From Anaeromyxobacter oryzae (GTDB taxonomy: Bacteria > Myxococcota > Myxococcia > Myxococcales > Anaeromyxobacteraceae): 64,000 nucleotides of DNA. The position numbers and the translations under genes are program-made. The stretch covers positions 5,514,481 through 5,578,480 of the forward strand of contig NZ_AP025591.1 of NCBI RefSeq assembly GCF_023169945.1. Direction: 5' to 3'. The notes beneath the pieces are model-generated. The model did not search any database, had not been told where the DNA came from, and worked only from the letters and a program-made list of their open reading frames with translations. Positions 15,790 to 24,948 of the stretch are shown here, in pieces. Numbering within the stretch: the first letter of the stretch is position 1; each line of letters begins with the position of its first letter.

Positions 15790-16929
15790 TCAGCGCCCGC
15801 CCGCCTCCGCGCCGCGCCGCGGCGGCTCCGCCGAGAGCCGCGCGCGCAGCCAGCGGCGGACGGGCCGCTCGAACGAGACCGACACCGCGACCGCGATCCC
15901 GGTCGCGGCGGCGCAGAACGCGATCACGAAGGCAGGCGACGCCGGCGCCCGCTCGGCGCCGGCGAGGAGCCGCGCCCAGCGCCAGAGCGGCTCCTGGAGC
16001 GCGTACAGCGCGAAGGCGGCGTCTCCGAGCGTCCGCGCCGGCGTCGAGGAGAGCACGCCGGCGAGGAGGCCGTCGCCGCGCGCGAGCCCGAGGAGCGCGA
16101 TCGCGTAGAGCGGCACGAGCAGGCCGTTGTGGAGGAGGACGTACGGCGCCCGCCCGGAGGCGATGATCGCCGCGGCCGCCGCGAGGGCGACCCCCGCGAT
16201 CGCGCCGCCGCCGCGCGGCAGCGCGAGGCCGCGGCGGTGCAGGAGGCCGAGCGAGACGCCGGCGAGGAACTCGCCCGCGCGCGGGACCGGGTGGAACTTG
16301 AGGGCGAGGAGCCAGGGAGGCTCGTGCGGCCGCGCCACGGCGCCGGGGCCGTCCGGGGCGAGCGCGAGGTAGAGGAGGGGGAACGCGAGGGAGAGGCCCC
16401 ACGCGGCGCCGAGCGCGACGAGCAGGCCGCGCCGCCGGAGCCGGCCGAGGCGCGCGGCGACGAACGGGAACGCCGCGTAGAACGACGCGACGACCGAAGT
16501 GGACCACCCCGGCGCGTTCCACAGCCGGGCGATGGGCGGCAGCCAGGCGTGGACCAGCAGCAGCGTCGCCACGGCGACGACGCCCATCTTCGCCGCGGCG
16601 ACGGGCCCGCCGTCCCACCAGCGCTCGGCCGCGAACGGCGCCGAGAGGAGGAAGGCGATCGCGTACGCCGGGTACAGCCGCGCGAGCCGCGCGGCCAGGA
16701 AGGCCCGCCGCTCCGGCGGCCCCATCGGCTCGGGATGGGCGTGGGCGAGCACGAAGCCCGACAGCACGTAGAAGAGGCCGACCCATGCGTAGCCGCCCAC
16801 CTGCAGCCGCCCGGCCCAGGCGGGCGCGCCCGCGATGAGGGGGGCGCCGTAGTGGAACAGCAGGATCGCGAGCGCGGCCGCGAAGCGGAGTCCCGTCAGG
16901 GCGCCGAGTCGCGGTGGTGCGGACGGCAC
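15790..16929 (-). CDS. Acyltransferase 3 family membrane protein (OafA/YrhL-like)
   Basis: The 379-aa protein is built of about ten membrane helices and shows the N-terminal signature of acyltransferase family 3: LTGLRFAAALAILLFH with the catalytic-type Arg/His pair, then WVGLFYVLSGFVLAHAH and RRAFLAARLARLYPAY. The end (GDAAFALYALQEPLWRW, then FERPVRRWLR) is also characteristic. These enzymes transfer acetyl or other acyl groups from the cytoplasm to sugars of LPS O-antigen, peptidoglycan or exopolysaccharide on the outer face of the inner membrane. The target here is unknown; a polysaccharide cluster lies 20 kb away. It is transcribed divergently from the outer-membrane-like protein gene. 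Confidence 0.88.
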   Translation of the reverse strand: MPSAPPRLGALTGLRFAAALAILLFHYGAPLIAGAPAWAGRLQVGGYAWVGLFYVLSGFVLAHAHPEPMGPPERRAFLAARLARLYPAYAIAFLLSAPFAAERWWDGGPVAAAKMGVVAVATLLLVHAWLPPIARLWNAPGWSTSVVASFYAAFPFVAARLGRLRRRGLLVALGAAWGLSLAFPLLYLALAPDGPGAVARPHEPPWLLALKFHPVPRAGEFLAGVSLGLLHRRGLALPRGGGAIAGVALAAAAAIIASGRAPYVLLHNGLLVPLYAIALLGLARGDGLLAGVLSSTPARTLGDAAFALYALQEPLWRWARLLAGAERAPASPAFVIAFCAAATGIAVAVSVSFERPVRRWLRARLSAEPPRRGAEAGGR

Positions 16930-17024
16930 GGATGGAAGGTGTGCGCGCTGCCGCCACGGTGGTACGGCCCGGGCGCGCCGTCCCCGGCGCCAGCCTTGAC
17001 ATGTCCCGCGCGGAGGCCTCGTCT

Positions 17025-17942
17025 GTGGCCATGGAGCGCCCGCGCAGGAGGGAGCCAGCCCGGGCGGCGCTGGCCGCCGTCGTCCTCGGTGCGACGCTCG
17101 CAGCCGCCGACGCGGCGCGGGCCGTCGAGCCGCGCACGACGCTGTCGCTCGATCAGTACGCGCGCGGAAACCCCGAGGGGGTCACCGTGTCCGCCACCCT
17201 GGCGCGGCAGTGGGATCAGCCGGACGGCGCGGGGCCGCTGGCGCAGGGGCGGTACGCCCTCGCCAGCGCCGGGCTCGGCCTCTGCCCGGCGTGGGCGCAG
17301 CTCTCGCTCGGCGGCGAGTGGGTCCCCGTGGCGCCGCTCCAGCTCCGCGCGCAGTACGATCTGTTCGGGTTCTTCGGCGCGAACGGCGCGCTCCTCGCGG
17401 TGGCGGGGCCCGACGCGCGCTTCGGGCGGGACGAGCTCACGGCGCTCGCGGGGCGGGAGCGCGCGGGCCTCGGGCACCGCCTCCTCCTCGCCCCGACGCT
17501 GCGCGCGCGGGCCGGCCTGGTGATCCTTCGGAGCCAGACCGACGTCGCGCTGTACCGGCTCACCGCCGAGGCGGGCTTTCGCTACGAGTCCGAGTACGAC
17601 ACGCTCGTCGGGCGCGATGACGTCGTTCTCCAGAACCGGACGGCGCTCCTCGTCCCGTGGCCCGGCGCCGGCGCCGCGGTCCTGGTCGGGCCGGTCCACG
17701 AGATCACGTGGGCGGCCCGCGCCGACCTGGCGCGGGAGCGGATCGGGGGGCTCGCGTACTGGACGCCCGCCGGGCCGGTGCTCGGGCTCGACCGCCCGCG
17801 GATCCTCGTGTACGCAGGAGTGAACCTGCGCGACCGGAACCGCGCCGGCGAGCCCTTCGCGATCGTGGGCGTGGGCGGAGACGTGGACGTCGCCCCCCGC
17901 CGCGCCGCACCGGAGCCGACGTCAGCGGCGAGCCGCCCGTGA
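17025..17942 (+). CDS. Secreted protein, probable outer-membrane beta-barrel
   Basis: The 305-aa product is not recognised as a named family. After a basic start (MERPRRREP) it has a signal peptide with a hydrophobic core (LAAVVLGATLAAADAARA), then a chain of alternating polar and hydrophobic segments ending in antiparallel-strand-like pieces (YALASAGLGLCPAWAQLSLGGEW, given here as YALASAGLG and AQLSLGGEW). This suggests a beta-barrel or beta-sandwich in the cell envelope. A GTG at 17025 is preferred because GGAGG lies eight bases upstream; an ATG two codons later (17031) or at 17001 is possible. The C-terminus is a Pro/Ala tail instead of the aromatic residue typical of barrels. Confidence 0.5.
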   Translation: MAMERPRRREPARAALAAVVLGATLAAADAARAVEPRTTLSLDQYARGNPEGVTVSATLARQWDQPDGAGPLAQGRYALASAGLGLCPAWAQLSLGGEWVPVAPLQLRAQYDLFGFFGANGALLAVAGPDARFGRDELTALAGRERAGLGHRLLLAPTLRARAGLVILRSQTDVALYRLTAEAGFRYESEYDTLVGRDDVVLQNRTALLVPWPGAGAAVLVGPVHEITWAARADLARERIGGLAYWTPAGPVLGLDRPRILVYAGVNLRDRNRAGEPFAIVGVGGDVDVAPRRAAPEPTSAASRP

Positions 17943-18005
17943 CGCCGGCGAGCCCGCCGCTCTCCCGCGGACCGACGCCAGGGGATCCGACGCCTGGTGC
18001 CGCCC

Positions 18006-18779
18006 CTAGGCCGGCAGCACGTACCACTGCCCCTTCGCGCCCTGCTCGCGGCGGAGGAGCCCGTCCGCCTCCATCGCCTCGAGGAGACGCGTGAAGGACG
18101 AGAACCCGTGCTCGCGCTCGTCGAAGTCCGGCTCCTTGCGGACGATCGCGGCCTTGATCGCGGAGGGGTTCACGGGGCCGGCGGCGCGCGAGAGGATCGA
18201 CGCCACCGCGTCCCGGGCGATCTCGGGGATCACCTTCTCCTTCGGGCGCTCCTTCTCCTTTTCCTTCTCCCTCTCCTTCGCGGTCGGCGGCGAGCCGTCG
18301 CGGCGCTTCGACGAGCCGGGGCGCAGGTAGATGAACTCGTCGCAGGCCTTCACGAAGAGCGGGCTCGTCGCGTCCTTCACCGCCATCCCGATGACGGTGC
18401 GGTCGTTCTCGCGGAGCTTGTAGGCGAGCGGGCAGAAGTCGGAGTCGCCGGAGGCGATGACGAAGCTGTCGATGTGCTCGCGGAGATAGCAGAGCTCGAG
18501 GGCGTCGATCACCAGCCGGACGTCCGCGCCGTTCTTCCCGGCCTGGGTCGAAGGGGGGACGTCCACCAGCTCGACGCCCTTGTCGTGCAGCCGCTTGGTG
18601 GCGGGCGCGAACCGCGTCCAGTCGGCGTAGGCCCGGCGGAAGACGACCTTGCCCTTCTCCAGGAGCGTGTCGAGGGCGGGCTGCAGGTCGAACGTCTCCG
18701 CGGCGATGCCGGTGCGGGTGACGAGGTTCTCGAAGTCGATGAAGAGGGCGATGCGTTGATCGCCGGATTCGCGCTTCAT
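18006..18779 (-). CDS. NYN-domain (LabA/PIN-like) protein with C-terminal OST-HTH/LOTUS-like domain
   Basis: The 257-aa protein begins with a NYN domain, a PIN-like nuclease fold. Its acidic metal-binding residues are in ALFIDFENLV (near residue 12), KNGADVRLVIDALEL (near 85) and FVIASGDSDFCPLAYKLRE (near 110). A Lys/Glu linker (KEREKEKEKERPKEK) joins it to a C-terminal winged-helix segment with FDEREHGFSSFTRLLEAM, the pattern of OST-HTH/LOTUS domains that bind RNA. The arrangement suggests an RNA-processing or RNA-silencing nuclease. The start is the ATG at 18779; the frame continues upstream across nifA only as a shadow. It is divergent from nifA with 204 bp between the starts; no link to nitrogen fixation is known. 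Confidence 0.85.
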   Translation of the reverse strand: MKRESGDQRIALFIDFENLVTRTGIAAETFDLQPALDTLLEKGKVVFRRAYADWTRFAPATKRLHDKGVELVDVPPSTQAGKNGADVRLVIDALELCYLREHIDSFVIASGDSDFCPLAYKLRENDRTVIGMAVKDATSPLFVKACDEFIYLRPGSSKRRDGSPPTAKEREKEKEKERPKEKVIPEIARDAVASILSRAAGPVNPSAIKAAIVRKEPDFDEREHGFSSFTRLLEAMEADGLLRREQGAKGQWYVLPA

Positions 18780-18954
18780 GGGGCGCAACGTGGCAGGGTG
18801 GGCGGCCAGGCGCAAGGAAAACGTCCCGCTGCGGGGGCCTTCGAGCCCGTCCGGCGGGCACGCCGCTGCCCCGAACCGCGGCCCGGCGGCGTCGGCCGGG
18901 GCGCAGGGGGCGCGCGATCTCCCGTACGGCGCGGGGGCGCGCCCGCACCCTCGG

Positions 18955-18970
18955 TGGCACCCGCCTTGCT
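18955..18970 (+). promoter_or_regulatory. Sigma-54 (-24/-12) promoter at nifA
   Basis: TGGCACCCGCCTTGCT is a near-perfect match to TGGCAC-N5-TTGCW, with GG and GC ten bases apart. Transcription would begin about 18981. That is almost at the first plausible NifA start codon (GTG 18984), so the transcript would be leaderless or the true start lies elsewhere. Nitrogen-dependent or autoregulated expression of nifA is inferred. Confidence 0.7.
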
Positions 18971-18983
18971 TTGGCCACCCGGG

Positions 18984-20624
18984 GTGGAGCCCCGGCGCGC
19001 CGATCTCGAGACCGAGGCCCTCCACGAGATCACCCGCGTCCTCGCCTACTCGGCCGACCTCAACAAGGCGCTCACCTCCGTGCTGCACGTGCTCCGGCTC
19101 GTGCTCGGGATGGAGAACGGCACCGTCTCGCTGTTCGACCCGGTCACCGGCGAGGTCTTCATCGAGGCGGCGCCGGAGATGGCCGACGCGGAGCGGATCC
19201 TCGGCAGGCTGCGTCCGGGGGAGGGGATCGTCGGCCGGATCTTCCAGGCGGGGATGCCGATGGTCGTGCCCGACGTCGGCGCCGAGCCGCTGTTCCTGAA
19301 CCGCACCGGGAGCTGGCGCAACCTCGAGGAGGAGCCGCGCGCGTTCCTCGGCGTCCCCGTCCGCGATGCCCGCGCGACGCTCGGCGTGCTCACGGTCGAC
19401 CGGCGCCACCGCGAGGGTCCCATCTCCTTCGATCGGGACCTCCGGCTGCTCGCGATCGTGGCCGGGATGATCGGGAGCCGCGTGCGGCTCCAGCAGCTCC
19501 AGGATCCCATGCACCGCGCCGGCGCGGAGGAGCGGACGGCGCCCCCCACCGCGAGCGAGCCCCAGCCCGGGATCGTGACCGCCAGCGCGCGCATGCTCGG
19601 CATCCTCGAGACGCTCGCGCGCGTCGCGCAGAGCCGCGCGACGGTCCTCCTCCGCGGCGAGAGCGGGACCGGCAAGGAGCTGTTCGCCCGCGCGGTCCAC
19701 GACGCGAGCCCCCGCGCCGCGCGGCCGTTCGTGGCCGTGAACTGCGCCGCGATCCCGGAGCAGCTCGCGGAGAGCGAGCTGTTCGGCCACGAGAAGGGCG
19801 CGTTCACCGGCGCCACCGCCGCGCAGAAGGGTCGGTTCGAGCTCGCCGACGGCGGGACGCTCTTCCTGGACGAGATCGGCGAGCTGCCCCTCGCGGCGCA
19901 GGCGAAGCTCCTGCGCGTGCTGCAGGAGCGCCAGTTCGAGCGGCTCGGCGGGCGCAGGCCGGTCACGGTGGACGTGCGCCTCGTGGCGGCGACGAACCGG
20001 GACCTCGAGGACGCGGTCCGGCAGGGCGCGTTCCGCCTCGACCTGTACCACCGCATCTCGGTGGTGACGGTGATGCTCCCGGCGCTCCGCGAGCGGCCGG
20101 AGGACGTCGTGCCGCTCGTCGACCACTTCCTGCGCCAGCTGAACGAGGAGAACGGGCGCCACGTGCGGCTCGCCTCCGACGCCGTCGAGGAGATGCGCCG
20201 TTGCCGGTGGTCTGGGAACGTCCGGCAGCTCCGGAACTGCGTCGAGCGGATCGTCGTCTCGACGGCGCGCGAGGTCGTCGGCGTCGAGGACCTCGCCTGC
20301 GCGGGGTGCCTCCTCGAGACGCTCGACGCGCCGCGGGAGGTCGCGCGCCCGGCGCCGCCGACGCTCGCCCCGGTTGCCTCCTCGCCCGCGCCCGCCCCCT
20401 CCTCGGAGGCGCCGCCCGCGTCGCCGCCGCCGCCGGGGTCTGGCGAGGACCCGGACGCGAGCGGAGACGACGGCCCGGCGCCCGCGGGGGAGCGCGAGCG
20501 CATCGCCGAGGCGCTCGCGCGGACCGGGTTCGTGCAGGCGAAGGCAGCGCGCCTGCTTGGGATGACCGTCCGCCAGCTCGGCTGGCGGATCCGCAAGTAC
20601 GGCATCACCATGCAGCGCTACTGA
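18984..20624 (+). CDS. nifA: Nif-specific transcriptional activator NifA
   Basis: NifA binds upstream of nif promoters and drives open-complex formation by sigma-54 RNA polymerase. The 546-aa protein has a GAF domain (about 10-170), an AAA+ domain with Walker A GESGTGKE (225-232) and the sigma-54 contact loop GAFTGA (272-277), a long Pro/Ala linker, and a Fis-like helix-turn-helix at the end (ARLLGMTVRQLGWRIRKYGI). At the end of the AAA+ domain four cysteines (407, 419, 439, 442) form C-X11-C-X19-C-X2-C. In oxygen-responsive rhizobial NifA the pattern is C-X11-C-X19-C-X4-C, so this protein probably senses oxygen or redox itself; no nifL is nearby. The start is uncertain: GTG 18984 begins the GAF domain but lacks a ribosome-binding site. 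Confidence 0.93.
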   Translation: MEPRRADLETEALHEITRVLAYSADLNKALTSVLHVLRLVLGMENGTVSLFDPVTGEVFIEAAPEMADAERILGRLRPGEGIVGRIFQAGMPMVVPDVGAEPLFLNRTGSWRNLEEEPRAFLGVPVRDARATLGVLTVDRRHREGPISFDRDLRLLAIVAGMIGSRVRLQQLQDPMHRAGAEERTAPPTASEPQPGIVTASARMLGILETLARVAQSRATVLLRGESGTGKELFARAVHDASPRAARPFVAVNCAAIPEQLAESELFGHEKGAFTGATAAQKGRFELADGGTLFLDEIGELPLAAQAKLLRVLQERQFERLGGRRPVTVDVRLVAATNRDLEDAVRQGAFRLDLYHRISVVTVMLPALRERPEDVVPLVDHFLRQLNEENGRHVRLASDAVEEMRRCRWSGNVRQLRNCVERIVVSTAREVVGVEDLACAGCLLETLDAPREVARPAPPTLAPVASSPAPAPSSEAPPASPPPPGSGEDPDASGDDGPAPAGERERIAEALARTGFVQAKAARLLGMTVRQLGWRIRKYGITMQRY

Positions 20625-20651
20625 AAGACCGAGCACGATTCGGAAGCACCC

Positions 20652-21868
<1,217 letters not shown>

Positions 21869-21896
21869 CCAGAGCGCACCACTCCAGGAGCGAGAC

Positions 21897-23342
21897 ATGT
21901 CCAGCCCGGTGAAGACGGTCGACGGCATCACGAAGGAGTCGACCCAGAAGATGATCGACGAGGCCCTCGAGGCCTACCCGGAGAAGGGGAAGAAGAAGCG
22001 CGCGCCGCACCTCGCGCCGAACGACCCCGGCTCCGGCAGCGCCTGCGTGAAGTCGAACCGGAAGACGGTTCCCGGCGTGATGAGCGCGCGCGGCTGCGCG
22101 TACGCCGGCGCGAAGGGCGTGGTGTGGGGGCCGATCCGCGACATGGTGCACGTCTCGCACGGCCCGGTCGGCTGCGGGTGGTACTCGTGGGGCACGCGCC
22201 GCAACCTGATGACGGGCGTGAACGGCGTCACGCAGTTCGCGATGCAGTTCACGTCCGACTTCCAGGAGAAGGACATCGTCTACGGCGGCGACAAGAAGCT
22301 GGCGGTCCTCCTCAAGGAGGCGAAGGAGCTGTTCCCGCTCGCGAAGGGCATCTCGGTCCTGTCCGAGTGCCCGGTCGGCCTCATCGGCGACGACATCAAC
22401 GCCGTCGCGAAGACGATGTCGAAGGAGCTCGACCTCCCGGTGATCCCGTGCAACTGCGAGGGCTTTCGCGGCGTCTCGCAGTCGCTCGGGCACCACATCT
22501 CGAACGACACGATCCGCGACTACATCATCGAGACGCGGGAGTTCGCGGAGCCGGAGACGCCGTACGACATCGCCCTCATCGGCGACTACAACATCGGCGG
22601 CGACGTCTGGTCGGTGAAGGCGCTGCTCGAGGAGTGCGGCCTGAACGTGAAGGCCACCTGGACCGGCGACGGCGAGATGGAGCGCATCGCCGCGACGCAC
22701 AAGGTGAAGCTCAACGTGATCCACTGCTACCGGTCCATGAACTACATGTGCAAGGTCATGGAGGAGAAGTACGGGATCCCGTGGATCGAGCTGAACTTCT
22801 TCGGCCCGACCAAGATCCGGGAGAGCCTCCGCAAGCTCGCCGAGCGCTTCGACGAGGCGATCAAGGCCAAGGTCGAGAAGGTCATCGCGAGGTACGACGC
22901 GATGATGCAGAAGGTGATCGACACGTACCGCCCGCGCCTCGAGGGCAAGAAGGTGATGCTGTACGTCGGCGGCCTCCGCCCGCGCCACACCGTGGGCGCG
23001 TACGAGGACCTCGGGATGGTGGTGGTCGGCTCCGGGTACGAGTTCGCCCACAACGACGACTACGAGCGCACCAGCCCCGAGATGCCCGACGCGACCGTCA
23101 TCTACGACGATGCGTCCGAGCACGAGCTCGAGCACTTCGTCCACGCGCTGAAGCCCGACCTGGTCGCGAGCGGCATCAAGGAGAAGTACGTCTTCCAGAA
23201 GATGGGCCTTCCGTTCCGGCAGATGCACAGCTGGGACTACTCCGGCCCGTACCACGGCTACCAGGGCTTCCCGGTGTTCGCCCGGGACATCGACATGGCC
23301 GTGAACAGCCCGACCTGGAAGCTCGTGAAGAGCCCGTTCTAG
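21897..23342 (+). CDS. nifD: Nitrogenase molybdenum-iron protein alpha chain NifD
   Basis: NifD forms the alpha2beta2 MoFe protein with NifK and carries FeMo-co. In the 481-aa chain the P-cluster ligands are Cys67 (SARGCAYAG), Cys93 ([10 protein letters not shown]) and Cys158 ([11 protein letters not shown]). The FeMo-co ligands are Cys277 ([10 protein letters not shown]) and His444 ([10 protein letters not shown]). The catalytically important histidine is in SLGHH near 199. Lengths and residues match the Mo enzyme and exclude VnfD and AnfD. The ATG follows a GAGCGAGAC-type ribosome-binding site. nifK starts 67 bp downstream in the same operon. Confidence 0.98.
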   Translation: MSSPVKTVDGITKESTQKMIDEALEAYPEKGKKKRAPHLAPNDPGSGSACVKSNRKTVPGVMSARGCAYAGAKGVVWGPIRDMVHVSHGPVGCGWYSWGTRRNLMTGVNGVTQFAMQFTSDFQEKDIVYGGDKKLAVLLKEAKELFPLAKGISVLSECPVGLIGDDINAVAKTMSKELDLPVIPCNCEGFRGVSQSLGHHISNDTIRDYIIETREFAEPETPYDIALIGDYNIGGDVWSVKALLEECGLNVKATWTGDGEMERIAATHKVKLNVIHCYRSMNYMCKVMEEKYGIPWIELNFFGPTKIRESLRKLAERFDEAIKAKVEKVIARYDAMMQKVIDTYRPRLEGKKVMLYVGGLRPRHTVGAYEDLGMVVVGSGYEFAHNDDYERTSPEMPDATVIYDDASEHELEHFVHALKPDLVASGIKEKYVFQKMGLPFRQMHSWDYSGPYHGYQGFPVFARDIDMAVNSPTWKLVKSPF

Positions 23343-23409
23343 CCGTCACCGGAACATCCGACGTCTCACCCCACCGTGGCACGGATTGGTGCCCGGACAG
23401 GAGCGCTGC

Positions 23410-24879
23410 ATGTCGAACAATCTCGGACTCACCGTGAAGCCGGTGACGACGACCCCGCGCGAGGAGGAGGCGCGGGTCGCGAAGTGGATCGACTCCCCCG
23501 AGTACCGCGAGAAGAACTTCGCCCGGCAGGCGCTGGTCATCAACCCGGCCCACACCTGCCAGCCCCTCGGCGCCGAGCTGGCCGCGCACGGCTTCGAGGG
23601 GACGCTGCCGTTCGTCCACGGCTCGCAGGGCTGCGCGTCGTACTACCGCTCCACGCTGAACCGGCACTTCCGCGAGCCGGCGCCGGCGGTCTCCGACTCG
23701 ATGACCGAGGACGGCGCCGTCTTCGGCGGGCAGAACAACCTGCACGAGGGGCTCGAAAACGCGCTCGCGCTCTACAAGCCGAAGATGATGGCGATCTTCA
23801 CCTCGTGCATGCCGGAGATCATCGGCGACGACCTCACCGCGTTCCTCAAGAACGCGCGGGCGAAGGGGCACGTCCCGAAGGACTTCCCGCTCCCCTTCGC
23901 GAACACGCCGAGCTTCAACGGATCGCACGTCACCGGCTACGACGCGATGGTCCTCGCGATCCTCCAGACCCTCACCGAGGGGAAGAAGGTGGAGGGGCGC
24001 TGCACCGGGAAGCTGAACCTCCTCCCGGGCTTCGACGCCAACACCGGCGACTACCGCGAGTACAAGCGGATCCTCGAGGCGTTCGACATCCCGTACACGA
24101 TCCTCGCGGACATCTCCGAGTCGTTCGACTCGCCCAACGACGGCACGTACCGGCTCTACCCGGGCGGCACGCCGCTCGCCGAGGCCGCCGACTCCATCAA
24201 CGGGAAGGCGACGATCTCCGTCGGGCCGTACGCCACGAGCAAGACCTTTGCGTTCGTGAAGGAGTCCTACGCCGGGAAGCACGTCTCGCTCCCGCTCCCG
24301 ATGGGCGTCGCGAAGACCGACGCGTTCCTCCTGAAGCTCGCGGAGCTGTTCGAGAAGCCGGTGCCGGACGTGCTGAAGGCCGAGCGCGGCCGCGCCATCG
24401 ACGCGATGACCGACGCGCAGCAGTACATGCACGGCAAGAAGTTCGCCGTGTACGGCGACCCGGACCAGCTGCTCGGCTACGTGTCGTTCCTCCTCGAGAT
24501 GGGCGCCACGCCCTGGCACGTCGTCTGCTCGAAGGGCTCGAAGAAGCTCGACAAGGAGCTGCAGGCGCTCCTCGAGTCGTCCCCGTACGGCAAGGGCGCC
24601 CAGGTCTGGATGAACCGCGACCTGTGGCACCTCCGGTCGCTGCTCATGACCGATCCGGTCGACGCGCTCATCGGCGACACGCACGGCAAGTTCGCCGCGC
24701 GCGACGCGAAGATCCCGCTCTTCCGGTTCGGGTTCCCGATCTTCGACCGGGTGAACAAGCACCGGTACCCGCTGGTCGGCTACCAGGGCGTCATCAACAT
24801 GGTCACGGAGATCTGCAACAAGCTCATCGATCTCCGCGACGAGACCTGCGAGGACCGCTTCTTCGAGATGATGCGGTAG
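23410..24879 (+). CDS. nifK: Nitrogenase molybdenum-iron protein beta chain NifK
   Basis: NifK is the beta chain of the MoFe protein and shares the P-cluster with NifD. The 489-aa sequence carries the three P-cluster cysteines: Cys50 (PAHTCQPLGA), Cys75 (GSQGCASYYR) and Cys133 (FTSCMPEIIGDD). The rest, including NTPSFNGSHVTGYD and the end FDRVNKHRYPLVGYQGVIN, is typical. An ATG at 23410 with GGAGCG upstream is taken as the start, in preference to an in-frame GTG at 23386. The next gene, the nifEN fusion, begins 69 bp downstream on the same strand. Confidence 0.97.
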   Translation: MSNNLGLTVKPVTTTPREEEARVAKWIDSPEYREKNFARQALVINPAHTCQPLGAELAAHGFEGTLPFVHGSQGCASYYRSTLNRHFREPAPAVSDSMTEDGAVFGGQNNLHEGLENALALYKPKMMAIFTSCMPEIIGDDLTAFLKNARAKGHVPKDFPLPFANTPSFNGSHVTGYDAMVLAILQTLTEGKKVEGRCTGKLNLLPGFDANTGDYREYKRILEAFDIPYTILADISESFDSPNDGTYRLYPGGTPLAEAADSINGKATISVGPYATSKTFAFVKESYAGKHVSLPLPMGVAKTDAFLLKLAELFEKPVPDVLKAERGRAIDAMTDAQQYMHGKKFAVYGDPDQLLGYVSFLLEMGATPWHVVCSKGSKKLDKELQALLESSPYGKGAQVWMNRDLWHLRSLLMTDPVDALIGDTHGKFAARDAKIPLFRFGFPIFDRVNKHRYPLVGYQGVINMVTEICNKLIDLRDETCEDRFFEMMR

Positions 24880-24948
24880 TCACCCGACGTGAAAAGGCCC
24901 GGCCCGCGCCGCGAGCGCGGCGCGCGGCCGGGGCCCCGAGGATCCGTC

